Origin: Candidatus Symbiobacter sp.
Lineage (GTDB): Bacteria > Pseudomonadota > Alphaproteobacteria > Elsterales > Elsteraceae
Direction of reading: 5' to 3'
Length of the DNA: 11,768 bases
Assembly (NCBI GenBank): GCA_030054015.1
Contig: JASGCR010000010.1
Coordinates: 5,689 to 17,456, forward strand
In this document: piece by piece, positions 1-5,758 of the stretch
How the letters are laid out: each line of letters opens with the position of its first letter
How positions within the stretch are numbered: the stretch's first letter is position 1
Notes under the pieces: model-generated
What the model was told of the DNA's origin: nothing
Databases searched by the model: none
What the model saw: the letters and a program-made list of their open reading frames with translations, nothing else
Translations under genes and position numbers: made by a program

Positions 1-55
1 ATTACCCGACCGATTTATGCCGCTACGCGGCAAAAATCTGCGGGTAATGACGCTC
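1..55. repeat. Palindromic repeat, arm 3 only (cut by window start)
   Basis: This is the right-hand third of the 148-base element seen whole at 9561-9708 and 9779-9926. ATTACCC (1-7) and GGGTAAT (42-48) form the base of a hairpin. Above it, GCCGC and GCGGC close on a three-base TAC loop, where the right-hand copies have TTC. The terminal GACGCTC (49-55) matches the outer end of the complete copies. The rest of the unit, if present, lies before the window. The following CATTTTTTGGC also follows the complete copy ending at 9708. Confidence 0.85.
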
Positions 56-75
56 CATTTTTTGGCTCTAATCCT

Positions 76-138
76 CCTGGGGGATTACCCGACCGATTTA
101 TGCCGCTACGCGGCAAAAATCTGCGGGTAATGACGCTC
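76..138. repeat. Palindromic repeat, 5'-truncated copy
   Basis: This copy begins inside arm 2 with CCTGGGGGATTACCC (76-90) and continues through the whole of arm 3 to GACGCTC at 132-138. The left half of the unit (outer stem strand, arm 1 and the left strand of arm 2) is missing, so it cannot form the cloverleaf of the complete copies. It can still form the arm 3 hairpin, with the TAC loop shared with the copy at 1-55. Confidence 0.88.
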
Positions 139-158
139 TCTTTTTATCGCTCTTGGTT

Positions 159-175
159 GGCGGGTAATGAGACTC
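159..175. repeat. Remnant of the palindromic repeat's outer end
   Basis: GGCGGGTAATGAGACTC resembles the outer end of the 148-base repeat (GGGTAATGACGCTC) with small changes. It follows a T-rich stretch containing TCGCTCTTGG. The same arrangement, a T-rich stretch with TCGCTCTTTGG and then GGCGGGTAATGACGC, follows the last complete copy at 9952-9966. It is a decayed end fragment just downstream of the icd stop codon. Confidence 0.65.
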
Positions 176-192
176 TTTCGCTGCGCAAGCTC

Positions 193-1407
193 TTATTTAA
201 CCAACGGCGTAAATTTTTTCACCAGGGCGGCAAAAAACCCATCGGTGGTTAAATAAGGCTGGTTTGGCCCAATTAAAAGTGCCAAATCTTTGGTCATGGC
301 ACCCGATTCGATGAGGGCGACGCAGGTTTTCTCTAACCCCAGGGCAAAATCACGCAAATCCTGATTGTGGTCGAATACCGCCCGCCATTGCAGCCCCCGC
401 GTCCAGGCGAAGATCGACGCGATCGGATTGGTCGAGGTTGGCCGTCCGGCCTGGTATTCGCGGAAATGGCGGGTGACGGTACCGTGAGCGGCTTCGGCTT
501 CGACGGTTTTTCCATCGGGAGTTAATAATACCGAGGTCATAAGCCCCAGCGAGCCATACCCCTGGGCCACCGCATCGGATTGCACATCGCCATCGTAATT
601 TTTACAAGCCCAGATAAAGCCGCCCGGCGATTTCAAAGCCGAGGCCACCATATCATCGATCAAACGATGTTCATAGACCAGGCCTTTGGCCTGGAATTTT
701 GCCGCATACTCGGCATCATAAACATGTTGAAATATGTCCTTAAACCGCCCGTCATAGGCTTTGAGGATGGTATTTTTGGTCGAAAGATAAAGCGGATAAC
801 CGCGATTAAGCGCATAATTGAAACAGGCCGCGGCAAATCCCTTGATCGATTCATCGATATTATACATCGCCAAAGCGACGCCCGGCCCCTCAAAATCATA
901 AATCTCCCAAGATTTTTCCGGCCCGCCTTGGGACGGGCGAAACACCAACCGCAAGGTGCCGGCTTCGGGAATCACGACATCGGTGGCGCGATATTGGTCG
1001 CCAAAAGCATGACGCGCAATCACAATCGGTTGCGTCCAACTTGGCACCAAACGCGGCACGTTTTGACACAAAATCGGTTCACGGAACACCGTCCCCCCCA
1101 AAATATTGCGAATGGTGCCGTTGGGGGAACGCCACATTTTTTTCAAGTTAAATTCTTTGACCCGCGCCTCGTCCGGCGTGATGGTGGCGCATTTCACCCC
1201 CACCCCATATTTTTTGATCGCCTGGGCGGCATCGATGGTGACTTGGTCTTCGGTCGCATCACGGTGCTGAACGCCAAGATCATAATATTCAAGTTTAATA
1301 TCCAAAAAGGGTAGAATTAACTCATCCCGAATTTTTTTCCAAATAACCCGAGTCATTTCGTCGCCGTCAATCTCAACCAGCGGTGTTGTGACCTTAATTT
1401 TAGCCAT
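193..1407 (-). CDS. icd: NADP-dependent isocitrate dehydrogenase
   Basis: It catalyses oxidative decarboxylation of isocitrate to 2-oxoglutarate with NADPH formation, a cytoplasmic TCA-cycle step. The 404-residue protein has the length and sequence of the homodimeric, eukaryote-like NADP enzymes also found in Alphaproteobacteria, not the E. coli type. Visible family residues include the substrate-binding segment RSPNGTIRN (93-101), R109, R132 in ARHAFGDQYR, the catalytic-site lysine K211 in STKNTILK, the metal-binding aspartates in NYDGDVQSD (270-278) and the cofactor segment AEAAHGTVTRH (304-314). The ATG is preceded by GAGGGG about nine bases away. The leader holds two 11-base direct repeats at 1472-1491. 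The stop codon lies about 18 bases from a repeat cluster, which may serve as the 3' end signal. The diguanylate cyclase lies 92 bases upstream on the same strand. Nothing indicates damage. Confidence 0.97.
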   Translation of the reverse strand: MAKIKVTTPLVEIDGDEMTRVIWKKIRDELILPFLDIKLEYYDLGVQHRDATEDQVTIDAAQAIKKYGVGVKCATITPDEARVKEFNLKKMWRSPNGTIRNILGGTVFREPILCQNVPRLVPSWTQPIVIARHAFGDQYRATDVVIPEAGTLRLVFRPSQGGPEKSWEIYDFEGPGVALAMYNIDESIKGFAAACFNYALNRGYPLYLSTKNTILKAYDGRFKDIFQHVYDAEYAAKFQAKGLVYEHRLIDDMVASALKSPGGFIWACKNYDGDVQSDAVAQGYGSLGLMTSVLLTPDGKTVEAEAAHGTVTRHFREYQAGRPTSTNPIASIFAWTRGLQWRAVFDHNQDLRDFALGLEKTCVALIESGAMTKDLALLIGPNQPYLTTDGFFAALVKKFTPLVK

Positions 1408-1471
1408 GATTATTTCCCCTCAAACGCGAAATTTTGGCAAGATAGCCGCAGATAACCTATAATATCAAAGC

Positions 1472-1491
1472 CTGGACAAACTCTGGACAAA
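1472..1491 (-). repeat. Two 11-base direct repeats upstream of icd
   Basis: CTGGACAAA occurs at 1472-1480 and again at 1483-1491, exactly 11 bases apart, and is followed by a shorter CTGGG. On the icd strand this reads TTTGTCCAG twice, just upstream of a TATTAT element about 60 bases before the icd start. One-turn spacing on the same face of the helix is typical of a regulator site, but no known motif is recognised. It lies between the cyclase stop codon and icd. Confidence 0.45.
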
Positions 1492-1499
1492 TTCTGGGC

Positions 1500-2417
1500 C
1501 TATGAGACAACATTGCTGTGTTGGTTGACGGTGACAGGTTCACCCTGTTGGCGCGAAATACACACGCGATTTTTCCCCGTTTTCTTGGCGTGATAAAGGG
1601 CTTGGTCGGCGCGGTCTATGGCATCTTCGAGCATTTCTTCCCCCGAATAAAATTCCGTCATGCCGATGCTGACGGTCATCTTAAATGACCCTTCGCGCGT
1701 TTCGATCACATCCTCGGCAATTTTAAGGCGCAAACGTTCGGCGACCAAAATTGCCTCGCGCTCGGTGGTTTGCGGCATGACCACGACGAATTCTTCGCCC
1801 CCATAGCGCGCCAAAAGGTCTTGGATACGGAGCATAAGCCGCGCCGTGTTGGCCAGGCTACGCAAAGCCCGATCCCCCGATACATGACCATAAGTGTCAT
1901 TGATTACCTTAAAATTGTCAATATCGATCATAAGCAAGGCCATGTTAAAGCCATAACGTTGCGAACGATTTAATTCAATCAATGCGGCGTGGAAAAATTC
2001 ACGGCGATTCAAAATTTCGGTGAGCGGATCAATGGTTGACAAAGTCAATAATTGATCAATTTTATCGGCTTTTTTGATTTCCAACGAACACCAGACCGCG
2101 ATAAAGCTCGAAAAAAACACCCAATCCAACCCGTGATGCCCGAAAATCGTGGCATCAATCAAGAGTTGGTCATGATATTGAGTCAAATCCGAGGGGAAGA
2201 AATCACCCAAAAACCAAGTAATAAAACTTAGGGCGATCACCAGGAAGCTGAAAAACGGGTAAATGTTTTTCTTTCCGGTACCATAAAGCCAGAGAAAAAA
2301 ACATAAATACAAGCATTCCGCCAATAAATTGGCAGATGAAAAAACACAAATTAGGAAGATAACGGCACAGATAACGCAAGCAATTGCGAAAGTGCGACGC
2401 TTTCCTATTTCGACCAC
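1500..2417 (-). CDS. Membrane-anchored diguanylate cyclase (GGDEF)
   Basis: The protein makes cyclic di-GMP from two GTP. It has 305 residues: hydrophobic membrane segments at about 9-45, 52-71 and 92-110, a short helical linker, and a C-terminal GGDEF domain from about 120 to 290. The domain starts with DPLTEILNRR (130-139). The active-site loop is GGEEF (206-210), and metal-binding D164 lies in LLMIDIDNFK. RIQD (197-200), five residues before GGEEF, is an intact inhibitory I-site, so product feedback is expected. No separate sensory domain is recognised. The start is GTG, supported by AAAGGTGG about seven bases upstream. It lies between rpmB and icd on the same strand, with no functional link to either evident. 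The effector system it serves cannot be inferred. Confidence 0.93.
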   Translation of the reverse strand: MVEIGKRRTFAIACVICAVIFLICVFSSANLLAECLYLCFFLWLYGTGKKNIYPFFSFLVIALSFITWFLGDFFPSDLTQYHDQLLIDATIFGHHGLDWVFFSSFIAVWCSLEIKKADKIDQLLTLSTIDPLTEILNRREFFHAALIELNRSQRYGFNMALLMIDIDNFKVINDTYGHVSGDRALRSLANTARLMLRIQDLLARYGGEEFVVVMPQTTEREAILVAERLRLKIAEDVIETREGSFKMTVSIGMTEFYSGEEMLEDAIDRADQALYHAKKTGKNRVCISRQQGEPVTVNQHSNVVS

Positions 2418-2438
2418 GTGCCCACCTTTCCCAATATT

Positions 2439-2489
2439 GTGCCATGCCCTATTGGCGTGGCTTTATTATTTTCCAATATGGCTTGGCAT
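2439..2489. repeat. Imperfect inverted repeat between rpmB and the cyclase gene
   Basis: GTGCCATGCCCTATTGG (2439-2455) pairs with CCAATATGGCTTGGCAT (2473-2489) over 17 positions with three mismatches and a 17-base loop. It lies 32 bases beyond the rpmB stop codon and ends about 21 bases before the GTG start of the cyclase gene on the same strand. No T-run follows it in the direction of transcription, so a standard intrinsic terminator is not clear. It could be a weak terminator, a processing site or an operator. Confidence 0.5.
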
Positions 2490-2521
2490 GAATGAGTTTG
2501 GGTATTGTGTCACGACCCGGT

Positions 2522-2821
2522 TTAGGCCGTTGTCACACCCGTTACCTCTTTCTTCTCAATCCGTTTTTTAAGCCGTTTGGCCTCGGCTGATAAATTGCGT
2601 TCATGCGCCGAAGCCAGAAACATATCAATCCCGCCCGCTTGTTCCACCGAACGAATCGCATTGACGGACAAACGCAACCGCACCATCATCCCCAACCGGT
2701 CACTCAGCAAGCGGGTCGATTTAAGATTCGGCAAAAACCGGCGGCGGGTCTTGTTGTTGGCATGGCTGACATTATTTCCGGTCAGTACCGCTTTGCCGGT
2801 AAGGTCGCAACGACGTGACAT
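2522..2821 (-). CDS. rpmB: 50S ribosomal protein L28
   Basis: This is a small basic protein of the large ribosomal subunit. The 99 residues begin MSRRCDLTGK and contain the hallmark NNVSHANNKTRRRFLPNL segment (about residues 16-33), typical of alphaproteobacterial L28. The C-terminus is lysine-rich. An in-frame ATG lies nine bases upstream at 2828-2830, but it overlaps the likely ribosome binding site AAAGGA. The ATG at 2819-2821 sits eight bases after that site, and the family normally starts MSRRC, so the downstream start was chosen. The gene lies alone between the racemase and cyclase genes. A leader of about 140 bases separates it from the racemase stop codon and contains a candidate promoter with TTGACA at 2950-2955. 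Confidence 0.97.
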   Translation of the reverse strand: MSRRCDLTGKAVLTGNNVSHANNKTRRRFLPNLKSTRLLSDRLGMMVRLRLSVNAIRSVEQAGGIDMFLASAHERNLSAEAKRLKKRIEKKEVTGVTTA

Positions 2822-2926
2822 ATTAAGCATCCTTTGGAGATAAAAGCGAACGCAATCAAAACGCGCAACAAATTATTCGTCTTGTTCATCAAACTTCGGA
2901 ACCCGAACTTGCCGCAAGCGTCGCCA

Positions 2927-2955
2927 TGGGTAAAAAATTTTTGCCCGCCTGTCAA
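2927..2955 (-). promoter_or_regulatory. Candidate rpmB promoter
   Basis: Reading on the minus strand, a perfect TTGACA lies at 2955-2950. It is followed after 17 bases by TACCCA (2932-2927), a poor match to the -10 consensus. An A/T-rich tract lies between the two. The position, about 105 bases before the rpmB start and just beyond the racemase stop, fits an independent promoter for a ribosomal protein gene. The weak -10 keeps this tentative. Confidence 0.28.
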
Positions 2956-2963
2956 GCAATATA

Positions 2964-3743
2964 TCACACGTGACGGGGCGCAAAATCGGTTAAGCTGCCT
3001 TTATACGGCTTAAAGAGCGGAAAAGCCAAGTCGCCTTTTTTGCTGGTACCGAGATTTAATCCGACCAGGGCTTCGGCAAATTTTACCGCCGCCGTCACCC
3101 CATCAATCACCGGCACGCCCAAGTTTTCGCTCAAAAAAGCCACCAAATCGGCCATGCCGGCACAGCCTAGCACAATCGCGGCACTGTTGTCTTCGCGCAA
3201 AGCCGTTTCACATTCGGCCAGAATCCGCGCCCTCGCCCCCGATGCCGGATTGTCCAATTCCAACACCGGCAAATCAATCGCGCGTACGCGGCGGCAATGA
3301 TGTTCCATGCCATAATTGCGCACCAAATGCTCGGCAATCACCCGCGTACGACCCAATGTTGTCACCACCGAAAAACCGGTGGCGAGGAAACTGGCGGCGT
3401 GCATGGCTGCCTCGGCAATGCCCAGCACGGGTGCCGCCGTCAATTCCCGCACCGCGAGCAAACCCGGATCGCCAAAACAGGCAATGACAAAGGCATGATC
3501 ACGGCCGGTGGCGATGCCCTCCCGATTGCCGCGTTGTTCCTCAATCAGATTGGCATTTTTAACCGCCTGGGCCAGGCCAACAATACTCATCGCCTCGTCA
3601 TAATGACATTCAATCGATACCGCCCCCGCGCCTGAGGTCATGTCAATAATCTCGGTACCTGGAGCGGCGACATGCCGGGCCGCCGCCGCAATCGTGGCGG
3701 TCATGCTGGCGGTGGTATTGGGATTGATTACATAAATGCGCAT
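2964..3743 (-). CDS. Asp/Glu/hydantoin racemase family protein
   Basis: This is a cytoplasmic, cofactor-independent racemase of the family that includes aspartate/glutamate, hydantoin and allantoin racemases, which use two cysteines as acid and base. From the chosen start it has 259 residues: MRIYVINPNTT at the N-terminus, the first cysteine C89 in VIACFGDPG, GIAEAAMH (108-115), SVVTTLGRT (125-133), and the second cysteine C194 in VLGCAGMADL. Both catalytic cysteines are present. The frame stays open upstream to 3854, but that extension runs into the tandem repeat. MRIYVINPN is the family's usual N-terminus, and AGGA lies 12 bases upstream, so ATG at 3741-3743 is preferred. It is divergent to the HAAT transporter, consistent with action on an imported amino acid, hydantoin or ureide. 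Overall similarity recalls hydantoin/allantoin racemases more than glutamate racemase (MurI), but the substrate is not determined. Confidence 0.9.
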   Translation of the reverse strand: MRIYVINPNTTASMTATIAAAARHVAAPGTEIIDMTSGAGAVSIECHYDEAMSIVGLAQAVKNANLIEEQRGNREGIATGRDHAFVIACFGDPGLLAVRELTAAPVLGIAEAAMHAASFLATGFSVVTTLGRTRVIAEHLVRNYGMEHHCRRVRAIDLPVLELDNPASGARARILAECETALREDNSAAIVLGCAGMADLVAFLSENLGVPVIDGVTAAVKFAEALVGLNLGTSKKGDLAFPLFKPYKGSLTDFAPRHV

Positions 3744-3820
3744 GGTTGGGATTTTTCCTGACAAGCTATAGGTACATATTTGGCAAAGATAACCGAGCAA
3801 CACCGCCATTTCACGGGCAG

Positions 3821-3974
3821 GAGTCACCGGCACGAACTCATTGGCACGAGTCACCGTTACGAGTCACCGTTACGAGTCACCGGCACGAACTCATTGGCAC
3901 GAGACGCTGGCACGAACTCATTGGCACGAGACGCTGGCACGAGTCACCAGCACGAGTCACTGGCACGAGACGCT
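3821..3974. repeat. 13/14-base tandem repeat with clustered GANTC sites
   Basis: Eleven full units and one partial unit run head to tail. Three unit types alternate: A (GAGTCACCGGCAC and variants with TTAC, CAGCAC or CTGGCAC ends, 13 bases), B (GAACTCATTGGCAC, 14 bases) and C (GAGACGCTGGCAC, 13 bases). Their order is A B A A A B C B C A A C(partial). The unit lengths do not keep a reading frame, so the array is not protein-coding. The A units contain GAGTC, giving six GANTC sites at 3821, 3848, 3861, 3874, 3941 and 3954. The array lies in the divergent intergenic region, starting 77 bases upstream of the racemase start and ending about 278 bases upstream of the transporter start. Confidence 0.9.
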
Positions 3975-4091
3975 TTTTAATCAAAGTTATCGCAAACTGC
4001 AAATATTTCTTGCATGATACATTGCGGATAGGTTAAATACTATGACACGGGGAAGAAATAAGACAAGGTCGAAAATGGTCGCTGAAATTAG

Positions 4092-4113
4092 GGTTAAGAC
4101 CAGATAGAGACCC
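4092..4113 (+). promoter_or_regulatory. Spaced direct repeat, upstream copy (putative operator)
   Basis: GGTTAAGACC (4092-4101), six variable bases, then AGACCC (4108-4113). The same two blocks with the same six-base gap recur 81 bases downstream at 4173-4194. The paired arrangement upstream of the transporter operon suggests two sites for one regulator. Two further GGTTAA hexamers occur at 4031 and 4119. No known regulator motif is recognised. Confidence 0.5.
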
Positions 4114-4172
4114 GTCATGGTTAAACTTAATTGCCACGCCTCACGCGCTTTAACTTTTCGTCAACCTAATGT

Positions 4173-4208
4173 GGTTAAGACCGAGAAAAGACCCAAATCC
4201 TATATGAT
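4173..4208 (+). promoter_or_regulatory. Downstream direct-repeat copy and candidate transporter promoter
   Basis: GGTTAAGACC (4173-4182) and AGACCC (4189-4194) repeat the upstream block. TATGAT (4203-4208), a good -10 element, follows eight bases later. No -35 match is found at 17-base spacing. The repeat instead covers the -35 position, an arrangement expected of an activator-dependent promoter. Transcription would begin near 4215, leaving a leader of about 37 bases before the binding-protein start. Confidence 0.4.
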
Positions 4209-4251
4209 TTTTATCCGATGCGGGGACGGTTCTAACCTAAGGAGCAAAAAT

Positions 4252-5481
4252 ATGAGTCTGTCAAAAAACATCCTTCGTCACATGACGGGCGTGGCTGGTG
4301 CCACCGCCCTTATTTTGGCGACATCCAGCCTGACCGGTACGCTCACAACGACCGCCCGCGCCGCGGATGAACTGCATATCGGTTTTGTTGGTGTGACCAG
4401 CGGCCCGGCCGCGGCCTGGGGTACATCCAACAAACGTTCGATGGAAACCCGCGCCGACTGGTTGAATGAAACCGGTGGTGTCGAAATCGGTGGGAAAAAA
4501 TACAAGATCGTGATCGATTCGTTTGACGATCAAAAAGACCCGAAATTGGCCATCGAAGGCATCAACCAAATGATTTCAAAGGGCGTTCACTATGTGGTCG
4601 GCCCCAATACCGATGATGGTGCCTCTGCCGTGCGTCCCGATGCCGAAGCCAAAGGGGTGATTTATTTCCCCTATGCCTTCCCCAAAGAACTTTATACCAA
4701 ACCGGCCAAAAATGCCGTGCTTGGGATGATTGCCAATTATCAATCCGGCCCGGCCATTTTCAAATGGCTTAAGGATAACGAAAAACTCCAAACCTTGGCG
4801 ATGATTGCCGCCAATGAATCGGACGCGCTGAGCCAACGTGATGGCGGCATGGCGGCGGCCAAAGCGGCTGGCCTCAAAGTGGTCTCCGGTACCGTCACTT
4901 ATCAAAGCGATACGACTGATTTCGCCCCGATTTTGACCCCGGTGATCAAATCCAAACCCGGTGCGATTTATCTCGCCGGTGTGTCGCCCGCTCATGCGCC
5001 GCGTATTATCAAAGTGGGGCGTGAATTGGGCTTTAAGGGTCGCTTTATCGCCACCACCGGCATGGATGCCAAAGTGCTGAAAGAAGGCGCGGGTGATGCG
5101 GCCAATGGCTTTATCTCGGTGGGCGGTGCCTCGACCCCCGAATTGGCTTCGCCGATGATGAAGGAATTCGTCACGCGTTACACCAAGAAATTTGGTGAAT
5201 ATAACGACGAATCCAACACCAAAGTTTATGCCCTCGATTACATTCTCGAGACGCTGAAAGCCAACCCCAAAGCCATGAAAGATGTCAATGAGTTCAAAAA
5301 GACGATTGACAGTTTCTCGGCCAATAACCCGTTCGTGAATGGCGGCGACAAACCGAACATGAAAATGCGTTATGTCGGTATGTCCTCGTTCGGTCAAAAA
5401 CGCCAAATCTTTGTGCCGATGGTCATCAACGAATATAGAGATGGTGACTTTAAGACCTTGTTCGTGGGTCAAGCGGATTAA
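4252..5481 (+). CDS. HAAT-family ABC transporter periplasmic binding protein
   Basis: This is the solute receptor of the ABC importer encoded downstream. The 409-residue protein has a signal peptide: a basic N-terminus (KNILRH), a hydrophobic stretch at about 12-33, and probable signal peptidase I cleavage after ARA near residue 37. No lipobox cysteine is seen. The mature part begins with the LHIGFVGVTSGPAAAWG strand (41-57) and has the two-lobed periplasmic binding protein type I fold of the LivK/AmiC family. Supporting segments are VIDSFDDQKDPKLA, GVHYVVGPNTDDGA and VTYQSDTTDFAP. The frame is open back to 4117, but ATG at 4252 is preferred because AAGGAG (4239-4244) lies seven bases upstream and the signal peptide starts there. 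The ligand could be a branched-chain or other amino acid, an amide or a ureide. The divergent racemase argues weakly for an amino acid or hydantoin-like compound. Confidence 0.9.
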   Translation: MSLSKNILRHMTGVAGATALILATSSLTGTLTTTARAADELHIGFVGVTSGPAAAWGTSNKRSMETRADWLNETGGVEIGGKKYKIVIDSFDDQKDPKLAIEGINQMISKGVHYVVGPNTDDGASAVRPDAEAKGVIYFPYAFPKELYTKPAKNAVLGMIANYQSGPAIFKWLKDNEKLQTLAMIAANESDALSQRDGGMAAAKAAGLKVVSGTVTYQSDTTDFAPILTPVIKSKPGAIYLAGVSPAHAPRIIKVGRELGFKGRFIATTGMDAKVLKEGAGDAANGFISVGGASTPELASPMMKEFVTRYTKKFGEYNDESNTKVYALDYILETLKANPKAMKDVNEFKKTIDSFSANNPFVNGGDKPNMKMRYVGMSSFGQKRQIFVPMVINEYRDGDFKTLFVGQAD

Positions 5482-5518
5482 TTGCCCGCGGATGATAATC
5501 GTCATCTAAGTGCAGTGC

Positions 5519-5568
5519 AATATCCCGTTCTAAAACGCAAGTTTTAGAACGGGATATTTGATTTTTTG
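5519..5568 (+). terminator. Intra-operon intrinsic terminator/attenuator
   Basis: A perfect 18-base-pair stem joins 5519-5536 and 5541-5558 around a GCAA loop of the stable GNRA class. It is followed by TGATTTTTTG. It begins 37 bases after the binding-protein stop codon and well before the LivH-type permease start. Its expected effect is partial termination and protection of the binding-protein mRNA 3' end, so that the receptor is made in excess over the membrane components. The permease genes would then be expressed by read-through or from a weak internal promoter. Confidence 0.88.
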
Positions 5569-5758
5569 AGGTAATTTTTTGGCTTTTTTATTGCAATGCA
5601 GCATTGAATTATTTTAATTTTGTGCATTTTTTATTTGCAGACTGATGTAAAATGGGTTAATGTCACCGCATGATTAACGCTGCGGCAACAGATTGCTCTT
5701 TGGCTGCAAATGGCCGGATTGTCCTAACAACTGAAACACACTTGGAAAAAAAATCATC
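5559..5758 (+). other. A/T-rich leader before the permease genes
   Basis: This non-coding stretch holds no convincing gene. Its first half is A/T-rich and includes the 13-base palindrome CAATGCAGCATTG (5594-5606). TTGCAA (5592-5597) lies 16 bases before TTTAAT (5614-5619), a weak candidate internal promoter. CCGCA and TGCGG form a short stem near 5668-5687. The ribosome binding site before 5759 is poor (GGAA, with a long A-rich spacer). Confidence 0.35.

Noticed and set aside
580..1314. 244-residue open frame on the plus strand
   Set aside because: It lies wholly antisense to the well-conserved icd, shows no family motif, and is explained by the codon bias of the real gene.
2782..2967. 61-residue minus-strand frame overlapping rpmB
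   Set aside because: It lies in the rpmB leader and out of frame with rpmB, with no ribosome binding site or recognisable sequence.
3744..3854. Upstream start extending the racemase by 37 residues
   Set aside because: The extension runs into the tandem repeat, and the family's conserved N-terminus begins at the ATG at 3741-3743.
3821..3974. Sigma-54 promoter, because TGGCACG recurs in the array
   Set aside because: No copy has TTGC at the required distance downstream. The recurrence is a by-product of the tandem repeat.
3780..3980. Repeat protein with HELIGT-like units
   Set aside because: Unit lengths of 13 and 14 bases do not preserve frame, there is no ribosome binding site, and the apparent periodic peptide covers only a few units.
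4117..4251. Upstream ATG extending the binding protein by 45 residues
   Set aside because: AAGGAG and a normal signal peptide mark the start at 4252. The upstream part contains the direct repeat and candidate promoter and has no signal peptide character.
4576..5505. 309-residue open frame on the minus strand
   Set aside because: It is antisense to the binding-protein gene, with low-complexity His/Phe/Gly-rich content and no recognisable domain.
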